A stretch of DNA of 64,000 nucleotides from Castellaniella denitrificans. Lineage in GTDB: Bacteria; Pseudomonadota; Gammaproteobacteria; Burkholderiales; Burkholderiaceae_B. Below the pieces are notes generated by a model. That model did no database searches. It saw only the letters and a program-made list of their open reading frames with translations, and was not told the DNA's origin. The first letter of the stretch is position 1. Every line of letters begins with the position of its first letter. Of this stretch, positions 34,953-42,945 are shown one piece after another. A program made the translations under genes and the position numbers. The DNA is taken from contig NZ_JBHSEZ010000004.1 of the NCBI RefSeq assembly GCF_042653765.1, forward strand, positions 310,001 through 374,000, in the 5' to 3' direction.

Positions 34953-37483
34953 CCACCGACTCCCGTCTGCGACAACCCGCGGAGCGCCTCTCCTTGTGCT
35001 CGATGGGGATGCTGCTGGCATGTTCCGCGCAGGCCCAGGGCCCGGTGGCATTCGATACCGGCTTCCTGCACCGCGTCGATGGCCAGGAAAGCGTGGATCT
35101 CGCCATCTTCGCCGAATCGGACCGCGTGCTGCCCGGCATGAAATCAGTGCAGATGCTGTTCAATCAACAGCCCCTGGGCGTGCGCGAACTGCGATTCGTC
35201 GCGGAGCAAGGCAGGCTGGACGCGCAGCCGTGCATTTCACCCCGGCTGCTCGAAGAGCTGGAGGTGAACGTCAAGGCTTTTCCAAAGCTGTCGGAGCTCG
35301 ACGCCGACAACTGTACCCAGGCATTGCCGCTGATCCCGATGGGCAGCGTGTCGTACGATCAAAGCCGCAACACCGTCACGCTCCTGATCCCGCAGGCCGC
35401 GCTCGTCCAGCGCGCGCGCGGGCTCGTGCCGGAGGATCGCTGGGATGACGGCGAAGTCGCCCTCTGGTCTTCGTACCGCCTTTCGCACAACCGCACCAGG
35501 CATTCGGCGGGATTCGGCCCGGACAACAGCGAGAGCACCTTCCTCAATTTCCGCAACGGTTTCAACGTGGGCGGCTGGCGCCTGCGCGGCAATGCAAGCT
35601 ATTACGACAACAGCCATTCGCGCGCCTGGGACTGGTCCGAGCTCTATGCCGAGCACAGCGTGAATGCCTGGCGCGCGCAGCTGCGCCTGGGCGACACCAT
35701 GACGCCGGGCAACATTTTCAATGCCTCGCGCATCCGGGGCATTCAACTACGATCCGACGAAGGCATGCTGCCGGACAGCCAGCGCGGCTACGCCCCCGTC
35801 GTGCGAGGCATCGCCGCCGACAGCGCCAAGGTCACCGTGCGCCAGGCAGGATATGTGATCTATACCGCTTTCGTGCCCGCCGGCCCCTTCGAATTCAGTG
35901 ACCTCTATCCCACGGCCGGCGGCGGCGACCTGGAAGTGGAAGTGGCGGAACTCAATGGCCGCGTCACCCGGTTCTCCCAGCCCTATGCCGCCTTGCCGAC
36001 GATGATGCGCGAAGGGATCTGGCAGTACGGCGCCGCTTTGGGGAAATATCGCGACGATTATTATTCCGAATCTCCGTGGGTGGGACAGGCGACGTTCGCC
36101 TACGGCCTGCCCTGGGGCATGACCGCCTACGGCGGGCTGAGCGTCGCCCAGAACTCCTATCAGGCCGGAGCGCTGGGCCTGGCCATCAACATGAAGGGCC
36201 TGGGCGCCCTATCGGCCGACGTGACGACCTCCAGGTCCCTGGACGGGCAAGGCGCCCGCCACCGAGGCGCCGCGGCGCGCGTGCAATATGCCAAGTCGTT
36301 CCCCAACAGCGGCACGAACTTCACGCTGGCCGGCTACCGCTACAACTCGGAAGGCTATCGCAGCCTGGACGACACCTTGCGCGAACGCGACATCCGCATC
36401 GACCGCGACGATCGCTACAACTACCAGCCCGCCGGATACGCGCGCAGCCATGAATACCAGTTGTCCATGTCCCAGAATCTGGGCAACCGCAGTTCGGTGT
36501 CCGTCAACTACTACGGCATTGCGTACCGCAATGCGCCAAGGAACGCCACCTACGCGCAAGTCGCCTTTTCCAGTTCGGTCGGACGGGTCGGTTACTCACT
36601 GAACTACAGCCTGAACCGCACCCCCTGGAACGGCCGCGATCACTCGGTCATGCTGACGCTCAGCATCCCCCTGGGCGGCTCGCACAGCGCCGGCTATGCG
36701 ATGAACCGCACCAACAACCGGGTGACCAGCCACGACGCCACGCTGAGCGGCGCGCTGCTCGACGACTATTCCCTCACGTATGCGGTGCAGACAGGGGTGA
36801 CGACGGGCAGCGATGAAAACAATGGCGTCCATGGATTCGGCTCGCTCGGATATTCATCCCCCATCGGAACCGCCAACCTCAGCCACGCCTATGCCAGGCA
36901 GTCGTCGAGCACCAACATCGACTTCAGCGGCGCCGTCTACGCCGACCGCAAGGGCGTGCTGCTCGGACAATCCATGGGTGAAACCGCCATCGTGGTGGAT
37001 GCGCCCGGCGCCGGAAACGTCGAAATCAACAGCTACCCCGGCGTCAGGACGAACAGCCGGGGGCGGGCGCTGATTCCGTATGCCCAGCCCTACCGGGAAA
37101 ACCGGGTGTCCTTGACGCCGCCGCCGGACCAGCAGGACGCGACGCTGGAGCAGAACGTGCAGACCGTCGTGCCCACCCGGGGCGCCGTCGTGGTCGCGCA
37201 ATTCGGCACTGAAGTGGGCCGTTCGAGGCTGTTCGTGCTGCGCAACACCGAGCAGGGCTTCCTGCCTTTTGGCGCGACCGTGTTCAGCCCCGACGGCAAG
37301 CAGAAAGGGATCGTGGGGCCCGTGGGCCGGGTATGGCTGACAGGACTCCAGGGAAAGAACCGCTATACCGTGCAATGGGGCGAAGGAAAACAGTGCGCCG
37401 TCATGATCGATGCCGGTACGGGCCATGCCGGGGCGGAAGAAGAGAACAAGGATCTGACATGCGACCCGACAACCGATATCTAA
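34949..37483 (+). CDS. Outer-membrane fimbrial usher (FimD/PapC family)
   Basis: This roughly 844-residue usher has a signal peptide, then the N-terminal chaperone-binding domain (VAFDTGFLHRVDGQESVDLAIF). A 24-strand barrel region follows, with ELYAEHSVNAWRAQLRLGD and IFNASRIRGIQLRSDEGMLPDSQRGYAPVVRG, the usual usher signature. A plug segment (AKVTVRQAGYVIYTAFVPAGPFEFSDLYPT) and C-terminal domains (GRALIPYAQPYRENRVSL, GFLPFGATVFSPDGKQKGIVGPVGRVWLTG) complete it. The preferred start is GTG 34949, overlapping the chaperone stop (GTGA) with GGAAGC upstream. It secretes and polymerises the pilin at the cell surface. Confidence 0.93.
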   Translation: MTTDSRLRQPAERLSLCSMGMLLACSAQAQGPVAFDTGFLHRVDGQESVDLAIFAESDRVLPGMKSVQMLFNQQPLGVRELRFVAEQGRLDAQPCISPRLLEELEVNVKAFPKLSELDADNCTQALPLIPMGSVSYDQSRNTVTLLIPQAALVQRARGLVPEDRWDDGEVALWSSYRLSHNRTRHSAGFGPDNSESTFLNFRNGFNVGGWRLRGNASYYDNSHSRAWDWSELYAEHSVNAWRAQLRLGDTMTPGNIFNASRIRGIQLRSDEGMLPDSQRGYAPVVRGIAADSAKVTVRQAGYVIYTAFVPAGPFEFSDLYPTAGGGDLEVEVAELNGRVTRFSQPYAALPTMMREGIWQYGAALGKYRDDYYSESPWVGQATFAYGLPWGMTAYGGLSVAQNSYQAGALGLAINMKGLGALSADVTTSRSLDGQGARHRGAAARVQYAKSFPNSGTNFTLAGYRYNSEGYRSLDDTLRERDIRIDRDDRYNYQPAGYARSHEYQLSMSQNLGNRSSVSVNYYGIAYRNAPRNATYAQVAFSSSVGRVGYSLNYSLNRTPWNGRDHSVMLTLSIPLGGSHSAGYAMNRTNNRVTSHDATLSGALLDDYSLTYAVQTGVTTGSDENNGVHGFGSLGYSSPIGTANLSHAYARQSSSTNIDFSGAVYADRKGVLLGQSMGETAIVVDAPGAGNVEINSYPGVRTNSRGRALIPYAQPYRENRVSLTPPPDQQDATLEQNVQTVVPTRGAVVVAQFGTEVGRSRLFVLRNTEQGFLPFGATVFSPDGKQKGIVGPVGRVWLTGLQGKNRYTVQWGEGKQCAVMIDAGTGHAGAEEENKDLTCDPTTDI

Positions 37484-38625
37484 ATCCTCTGCGCGGGCCG
37501 GCCGCGGCCCGGTTCGGGGCCGCCGCCGGGCTGATCCTGGCATGCATGAACACGGCATCCGGCGGCCCGCTGGATACCCGTGCCGCGAGCTGCGTCTATC
37601 AGGACGGGGGCCGCGGCCCCAAAACGGGCATCACATACGACAGATATATTCCCTCCACCTACTTGATCTTCGTTCCTTTCGGCAGCGTCACGATCAGCAT
37701 CCCGTCACGCCCGACCCCCGGGGAAGTCCTGCTCGCCAAGGAAGCCCCTCTGCCGATGCTGTTCCAGGGACAGGCCGGCCGGGGCGCACCGTTGAAATTG
37801 TGCCCGCCGGGCACGGTTGAAACATTTCTTGGCGCTGGAAGACTGATACCCGGAACGGGCGATATCTATGAGACTGCGGTCCGCGGCATCGGCTACCGGG
37901 TTTATTACTACCTCAGCAATGAAAGCCGGCAGACGGCACCCGTCATGTACCAGAACCCATACTCCGCCGGCGTGCTGATTTACCCCATGAACACGGACAA
38001 CCACCCGCAGGGCACGAACGTGCGTACGCGGATCGAGTTCGTCGCCACGGGGGAGCCGATCGCCAGCGGAACCATCAGCTCCGGGGTGTATGGCGAAGGA
38101 GGGGTCCTCGGCTCCGTCACCCCCCCCATACCCGCTCTTTACCGGGTCCAGATGTCGGGAACCGTGACGGTGGCTCATCCCACCTGCAGCATCACGAACC
38201 CGGCGGCATTGAACGTGACGCTGCCCGAGGTGTCGACCTCGCAACTGGCCGCGTCGGGAACGGGAGGCACGACGACAACCACGCTGGGCGTGGCCTGCAG
38301 CGCGAACCGCGACGACGCGCCCTTGATCACGTTGAGGGCCAACAGTCTTGCCTCGCAGGTCCCGGGCACCTTGAACAACGAACTCACGGACAGTACGGCG
38401 GCAAAGGGAGTGGGCGTACAGGTACAGTACGAGATGCCTTCCGGAAACTCGGTGCCCTTCCAGCAAGGGGTCGCCACCGCGGGGGCGGGACATCCCGCCG
38501 GCGCCCTGCCGACCAACCAATGGCAGTTCCGGCTGGGGGCCAGGTTCGCGCGCCTGGGTTCCGCCGCCGAGCTCAGGCCAGGCAAAGTCCGCGCCACCGC
38601 CACCGTGACTTTTACCTACAACTGA
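37459..38625 (+). CDS. Fimbrial tip adhesin, two-domain
   Basis: The 388-residue protein has a signal segment (GAAAGLILACMNTASGG). An N-terminal domain of about 220 residues resembles no lectin I can name. A C-terminal pilin domain begins near MSGTVTVAHPTCSITNPAALNVTLPEV and ends with VRATATVTFTYN, the strand completed by the chaperone. This plan matches tip adhesins such as Bordetella FimD. Cysteines in the N domain (CVYQ, LKLCPPG) could form a disulfide. The start overlaps the usher end by 25 bases, with AAGGA upstream. Confidence 0.87.
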   Translation: MRPDNRYLNPLRGPAAARFGAAAGLILACMNTASGGPLDTRAASCVYQDGGRGPKTGITYDRYIPSTYLIFVPFGSVTISIPSRPTPGEVLLAKEAPLPMLFQGQAGRGAPLKLCPPGTVETFLGAGRLIPGTGDIYETAVRGIGYRVYYYLSNESRQTAPVMYQNPYSAGVLIYPMNTDNHPQGTNVRTRIEFVATGEPIASGTISSGVYGEGGVLGSVTPPIPALYRVQMSGTVTVAHPTCSITNPAALNVTLPEVSTSQLAASGTGGTTTTTLGVACSANRDDAPLITLRANSLASQVPGTLNNELTDSTAAKGVGVQVQYEMPSGNSVPFQQGVATAGAGHPAGALPTNQWQFRLGARFARLGSAAELRPGKVRATATVTFTYN

Positions 38626-38705
38626 ATGCTATATTGCCCTGAATGGAAGCAATTCCAGCGTGCAGCGAAGTTTCGACACCCTTGCCCCACGGCTCCGAAC
38701 CGCCC

Positions 38706-39191
38706 ATGTCCACAATGACGCCCACCCCTTCGCTTCCTTCGCTGCCCGACACCCCCGAACTGCGGGAAAGACTGGCCGAAATCATCGCCAACGTCTGCCG
38801 CTGCGACAAAGAACCGTTCCTGCGGGACGAACCTTTCACCTCGGTGGCCATTGAATTCGATTCGCTCGCGGTGCTGGAAATCCTGCTGGAAATCGAAACC
38901 CTCTACCACATCGAAACCGACGACATGGTGCCGGTGGACCCGGAAGCGGGATCCCAGGAAGTCCTGGGCGTTTTCCCGCAGAACCTCTCCGAGCTCGTCG
39001 CCTATACGCAAGAAGTGGCGCACCGGGTGCTGCAGCGCGAAGCGGCGCTGGCTGGCCAGGAACCCGCGGAAGCCCTGCAGGCGCGCCACGCGGAACGGCT
39101 GGCGCGCGCGCAGCAACGCACCGCCGCCAGGCCCGCGCCGGCGCGGGACGGGGATGACGGCGACGGCGGCGGGCAGAAGCGGGACGCTTAG
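38706..39191 (+). CDS. Acyl carrier protein with long C-terminal tail
   Basis: This roughly 161-residue protein has an acyl-carrier domain at about 12-110. The phosphopantetheine attachment site is Ser53 in IEFDSLAVLEILLEIE, followed by the acidic ETLYHIETDDMVPVD helix. The tail of about 50 residues is charged and alanine/arginine/glycine-rich. ATG 38706 is preferred; the frame is open from 38643 without a ribosome site. It lies 80 bases after the adhesin gene and 9 bases before a ketosynthase, with which it must cooperate. The acyl product is unknown; it is not the housekeeping AcpP. Confidence 0.75.
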   Translation: MSTMTPTPSLPSLPDTPELRERLAEIIANVCRCDKEPFLRDEPFTSVAIEFDSLAVLEILLEIETLYHIETDDMVPVDPEAGSQEVLGVFPQNLSELVAYTQEVAHRVLQREAALAGQEPAEALQARHAERLARAQQRTAARPAPARDGDDGDGGGQKRDA

Positions 39192-39200
39192 GGGGCGGCG

Positions 39201-40418
39201 ATGCAGAAAAGAACCGTCGTCGTCACGGCCATGGGCCTGATCACCCCCGTCGGATCCTCCGCGCGGGAAACCTTCGACGCGCTGATCGCCGGCCGGTGCG
39301 GCATCGGCAAGCATCCCAGCCTGGCGCTGGGCCGGCGCGTGGGGTATGTCGACGTGGACATTTCCGCCGGAGAACACCCCGCGCAAGCGCGGCAGATGGA
39401 CCGCGTGACATTGATGGCCCAATATGCCGCCACCCAGGCGATCGAACGGTCGGGGCTGACTGCCGGGCAGCAGGCCAGGACCGGCGTGTTCTATGGCACG
39501 GGCATCGGCGGCATCACCACCTTCAACGAAGCGATCGAAGCCTATCACCAGCTCATCCCCAAGCGCCCCGTCCTGGTGGTGCCGGCCATCATGCCCCACG
39601 CGGCCACCGCGCTGATCGCCCAGAGGCTGAGGTCCGTCGCCGAGGCGCAAACCTACGCGACCGCCTGCTCGGCGGGCTCCGTGGCCATCGGCGAGGCATT
39701 CCGCCGCCTGCGCGACGGCTATCTGGACGTGGCCATCGCCGGCGGCGCGGAATCCATGCTGATTCCCAGCATCATGGCCGCCTGGGAACAGCTTCGGGTC
39801 CTGAGTCCCGATCCGGCCGACCCGGACACGGGCAACTGCCGGCCCTTCAGCAGCCGCCGGGCGGGTTTCGCGCTGTCCGAAGGCGCCGCGATGATCGTGC
39901 TCGAAACGCTCGACCACGCGCGCTCGCGCGGCGCCACGCCGATCGCCGAACTATGCGGCTACGGCGTCAGCAATGACGGCACCCATCCGTTGCGGCCGGA
40001 TCCCGTCGGCCAGACCCTCGCCATGCGCCGCTGCCTGGACGACGCCGGCGTCGATCCCGCCCAGGTGGGCTACGTCAATGCGCACGCGACCGGCACGCAC
40101 GTGGGCGACCGCATCGAAACCCAGGCCATCAAGCAGGTGTTCGGCGCGCGCGCCGGCGCGCTGCCCGTCAGCAGCATCAAGGGGGCCGTCGGCCACATGA
40201 TCGGCGCGGCGGGCGCCGTCGAAGCCGCGGTGACCGCCATGAGCGTGCAGCAAGGCATCGTGCCCCCCACCCTGTTCTACGAGGCGGGCGACGCGATCTG
40301 CGATCTGGACTACATCCCGGGCCGGGCCCGCGAATTGCCGGACCTCTCCGTGGCGATCAGCAATTCGTTCGGCATGGGCGGCAACAACTCCGTGCTGGCA
40401 TTCCGCAAGATCGCCTAG
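39201..40418 (+). CDS. Beta-ketoacyl-ACP synthase, FabF (KAS II) family
   Basis: This 405-residue thiolase-fold condensing enzyme has the intact Cys-His-His triad: Cys156 in YATACSAGSVAIG, a histidine near 295 in NAHATGTHVGD and one near 332 in SSIKGAVGHMIGAAGA. VVVTAMGLITPVG opens the chain and SNSFGMGGNNSVL closes it. It would extend an acyl chain held on the adjacent carrier protein. No ketoreductase, dehydratase or thioesterase is nearby, so partner enzymes must lie elsewhere. GGGGGCGG precedes the start. It closes the run that begins with the fimbrial operon. Confidence 0.88.
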   Translation: MQKRTVVVTAMGLITPVGSSARETFDALIAGRCGIGKHPSLALGRRVGYVDVDISAGEHPAQARQMDRVTLMAQYAATQAIERSGLTAGQQARTGVFYGTGIGGITTFNEAIEAYHQLIPKRPVLVVPAIMPHAATALIAQRLRSVAEAQTYATACSAGSVAIGEAFRRLRDGYLDVAIAGGAESMLIPSIMAAWEQLRVLSPDPADPDTGNCRPFSSRRAGFALSEGAAMIVLETLDHARSRGATPIAELCGYGVSNDGTHPLRPDPVGQTLAMRRCLDDAGVDPAQVGYVNAHATGTHVGDRIETQAIKQVFGARAGALPVSSIKGAVGHMIGAAGAVEAAVTAMSVQQGIVPPTLFYEAGDAICDLDYIPGRARELPDLSVAISNSFGMGGNNSVLAFRKIA

Positions 40419-40452
40419 CGGCGGCCTCCCGCCGGCCGACGGCACGCCATCG

Positions 40453-40511
40453 ATCGGCCAAGTTTGTAACTTTCCGGGCGAAATCGTGGTTACAGGTGCA
40501 ACAAAAGCGCC
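40453..40511. repeat. Conserved 59-bp intergenic element, copy B
   Basis: This gap-free match to 20877-20935 (45 of 59 identical) lies 81 bases upstream of gltS. TTTGTAAC (40462-40470) faces GTTACA, and TTTGT faces ACAAA, giving nested inverted repeats. Relative to the following gene it lies in the opposite orientation to copy A. AT-rich DNA at 40540-40570 next to it probably holds the gltS promoter. Confidence 0.6.
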
Positions 40512-40592
40512 AAACCACCACTCTGACCAGCGCAATCGGTTCACCTTGTCGCTTTGGTTAGAATAATCTTCCTCCGCGCAACCGGAAGTTCC

Positions 40593-41861
40593 ATGGAAAT
40601 CACCCTCAACGGCTACCACACCCTGATCGCCGCCGCGCTCGTGATGCTTGCGGGTCACTGGCTGGTCTTTCGCATCAGGTTCCTGTCCACGTTCAATATC
40701 CCCGAGCCGGTGGCCGGCGGCCTGCTGGCGGCGCTTCTCATCACGCTGCTGAACGCCACCACGGGCCTGACGCTCAGGCTCAGCACCGAGCTGCAGACGA
40801 CCTTCATGCTGATGTTCTTCGCCTCGATCGGCCTGAGCGCGGATTTCACGCGGCTGAAGGAAGGCGGCAAGCCCCTCGTCATGCTGCTGGCGCTGGTCTC
40901 CGTCTTCATCGTGGTTCAGAACGTCATCGGCGTGAGCCTGGCGGCCCTGCTGGGCCTCAAGCCCCTGATCGGCCTGGTGGTCGGTTCGATCACGCTGACC
41001 GGGGGCCACGGCACGGCGGGCGCCTGGGGACCGGTGCTGGAGACCAAATACGGCATCGCCGGCGCCACCACGCTGGGCATCGCCACGGCGACGTTCGGCC
41101 TGGTGTTCGGCGGCCTGATCGGCGGACCGGTGGCGCGCCACCTGATCCGCAAGCAGAAGCGCAAGCCGGTGCCCGACGCGCACGAGCGCACCGGCATCGA
41201 GACCATTTCCGGCACGCCGCGCCATGAACAAGGCACGGAAAGCGAGGAAGCGAGCCGCCTGACGTTCGAAATCTTCGACCAGCCGCGCCTGATCACGGCC
41301 TACGCCGCGATCGAGACCCTGGCCATGTTCGCCGCCTGCCTGACCAGCGCCGACCTGCTCGGCCGCTGGACCCACGGCACGGCCATCGAACTGCCCACCT
41401 TCATCTGGGCGCTGGCCAGCGGCGTGGTGATCCGCAACGTGCTCACCCACGTCTTCCGCTTCCAGATGTTCGACCGCGCGATCGACGTGTTCGGCAACAC
41501 CTCGCTGTCGCTGTTCCTGGCCATCGCACTGATCAGCCTGCGCCTGTGGGAACTGGCCGGCCTGGCCGGCCCGGTGGCCGTCATCCTGGCCGCGCAGGTC
41601 GTGGCGATCATGCTGTACGCGGCCTTCGTCACCTATCGCTTCATGGGGTCGGACTACGACGCCGCCGTCGTCGCCGCCGGCCACTGCGGCTTCGGCCTGG
41701 GCGCCACCCCCACGGCCATCGCCAACATGCAGGCCGTGACCGACCGCTTCGGCCCTTCGTACAAGGCCTATCTGATCGTGCCGCTGGTCGGCGCGTTCTT
41801 CGTGGATCTGGTCAACGCCGCCATCCTGCAGATCTTCACCCAGATTCCCTTCCTGCAATGA
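40593..41861 (+). CDS. gltS: Sodium/glutamate symporter
   Basis: This 422-residue membrane carrier of the ESS family has FNIPEPVAGGLLAALL, FFASIGLSADFTRLKEGGKPL, GSITLTGGHGTAGAWGP (first re-entrant glycine-rich loop) and AAGHCGFGLGATPTAIANMQA (second re-entrant loop), all typical of GltS. It imports glutamate with sodium. ATG 40593 has GGAAG five bases upstream; the frame is open 13 codons earlier. About 10-12 helices are visible, with a charged cytoplasmic loop near 190-225. Confidence 0.93.
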   Translation: MEITLNGYHTLIAAALVMLAGHWLVFRIRFLSTFNIPEPVAGGLLAALLITLLNATTGLTLRLSTELQTTFMLMFFASIGLSADFTRLKEGGKPLVMLLALVSVFIVVQNVIGVSLAALLGLKPLIGLVVGSITLTGGHGTAGAWGPVLETKYGIAGATTLGIATATFGLVFGGLIGGPVARHLIRKQKRKPVPDAHERTGIETISGTPRHEQGTESEEASRLTFEIFDQPRLITAYAAIETLAMFAACLTSADLLGRWTHGTAIELPTFIWALASGVVIRNVLTHVFRFQMFDRAIDVFGNTSLSLFLAIALISLRLWELAGLAGPVAVILAAQVVAIMLYAAFVTYRFMGSDYDAAVVAAGHCGFGLGATPTAIANMQAVTDRFGPSYKAYLIVPLVGAFFVDLVNAAILQIFTQIPFLQ

Positions 41862-41889
41862 ACCCCGCGCATCCCTCACGCGACACGCC

Positions 41890-42573
41890 ATGACCGACGA
41901 CCTGATCCAACTGGCCAAGCTGGCGGGCCTGGGGCTCGCCCTGATGCTGCCCCTGGCCAACCCCCTGACTTCCATGACGCTGCTGCTGTCCCTGGGCCAG
42001 CACATCCCCTACCAGGAGCGCAAGCGCCAGGTCACCCAGGCGGCGTTCTACGTGGTCGGCATCATGATGGTGACCTATTACGCCGGCGCCTGGATCATGC
42101 ATACCTTCGGCATTTCGATTCCGGGGCTGCGGATCGCGGGCGGATTGATCGTGGCCAGCATCGGCTTCAGCATGGTACTTCCATCGAACGGCACGAACCC
42201 GTCGGAAGCCGACGTCGCCGACGCGCAGGCCAGCCGGCAGGTGCCCAATATCGCTTTCGTGCCGCTGGCCATGCCCGGCACTGCGGGGCCGGGCACCATC
42301 GCCATGATCATCAGCGGCGCGACGTCGACCGACGCGGCGATGGCGATGGGCTTCCCGCCATGGGTGCTGGCCGCCACGCCGATCGTCGTGTTTTCCCTGC
42401 TGGGCCTGCTGTTCTGGGTCTGCCTGCGCTCGGCCGGACGCATCGTGGCCGTGATCGGCCAGGGAGGCGTCGAGGCCATCTCCCGCGTCATGGGCTTCCT
42501 GCTGGTCTGCATGGCGGTCCAGTTCGTCATCAACGGCGTGCTGGAGATCGTGCAGCAATACGGCGCGGGCTAG
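41890..42573 (+). CDS. MarC-family integral membrane protein
   Basis: This 227-residue protein with six hydrophobic segments belongs to the MarC/YchE family: MLPLANPLTSMTLLLSLGQHIPYQERKRQ, GIMMVTYYAGAWIMHTFGISIPGLRIAGGLIVASIGFSM, FVPLAMPGTAGPGTIAMIISGAT and ISRVMGFLLVCMAVQFVINGVLEI. The family function is not settled; it has no proven role in multidrug resistance despite the name. It starts 28 bases after gltS and is probably co-transcribed with it. Confidence 0.9.
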   Translation: MTDDLIQLAKLAGLGLALMLPLANPLTSMTLLLSLGQHIPYQERKRQVTQAAFYVVGIMMVTYYAGAWIMHTFGISIPGLRIAGGLIVASIGFSMVLPSNGTNPSEADVADAQASRQVPNIAFVPLAMPGTAGPGTIAMIISGATSTDAAMAMGFPPWVLAATPIVVFSLLGLLFWVCLRSAGRIVAVIGQGGVEAISRVMGFLLVCMAVQFVINGVLEIVQQYGAG

Positions 42574-42664
42574 AGGGGTTCCCCTTCCCCTGCGGGCGAC
42601 GCCGCGCCGGCCACCCTGACGGTCGGCGGCCGAACCTGGCGGCAAGCCTCCCCAAAAAAAGCCT

Positions 42665-42706
42665 AAAAAAAAAGCCCAAGATCCGAAGATCCGAAGATCC
42701 TGGGCT
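42665..42706 (-). terminator. Intrinsic terminator of the small RNA gene
   Basis: Read leftward, AGCCCA (42706-42701) pairs with TGGGCT (42678-42673); after one mismatch GATC pairs with GATC. This gives an 11-position stem over a loop made of short GAAGATCC repeats. Nine T residues follow at once (42673-42665). It serves the small RNA upstream and may also stop read-through from coq7. Rightward reading gives no T-run, so it does not terminate the MarC-family transcript. Confidence 0.88.
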
Positions 42707-42826
42707 AAATCCACCAAAGGAGGAGGGTGGAGGAGACAACCGGGGCATGTCGGGCTGCGAAGAACCTGGGTTCCGAGCCGCCGTGATTAGGGGTTTTCCC
42801 TCTGCAATCACGTTTCGACATCCGAT
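42666..42826 (-). ncRNA. Candidate small RNA with anti-Shine-Dalgarno loop
   Basis: A transcript of about 160 nt is predicted from the promoter at 42833-42862 to the terminator ending at 42665. Hairpins in order: CGTGATT/AATCACG (42812-42782) with an inner GAGGG/CCCCT; GGCT/AGCC enclosing GGAACC/GGTTC (about 42779-42753); TCCACC/GGTGGA (42731-42710); then the terminator. The third loop shows CCTCCTTT (42723-42716), the same eight bases as the anti-Shine-Dalgarno end of 16S rRNA. A second TCTCCTCC lies just before it. No ribosome site and convincing reading frame coincide here. A described class of toxic betaproteobacterial small RNAs has a similar exposed motif; membership is a guess. Confidence 0.72.
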
Positions 42827-42832
42827 AAGCAA

Positions 42833-42862
42833 ATTATATAGAGAAAACTTGCTGCGATGCAA
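42833..42862 (-). promoter_or_regulatory. Sigma-70 promoter of the small RNA
   Basis: On the minus strand, TTGCAT (42862-42857), an 18-base spacer and a perfect TATAAT (42838-42833) form a strong promoter in an AT-rich island. An inverted repeat TTGTC-TATT-GACAA (42886-42873) sits 11 bases upstream of the -35 box and could be an operator. Confidence 0.78.
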
Positions 42863-42945
42863 GATCAATTTGTTGTCAATAGACAATACCCAGCGCTTTG
42901 TTGTGTTTTGATCACAAAGCAGGGTAAGTCCCTAGCCTGAATGGC

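Noticed and set aside
42530..42886. Minus-strand frame of 118 codons across the small RNA region
   Set aside because: It crosses the predicted promoter, small RNA and terminator, has no ribosome site and no protein-like pattern.
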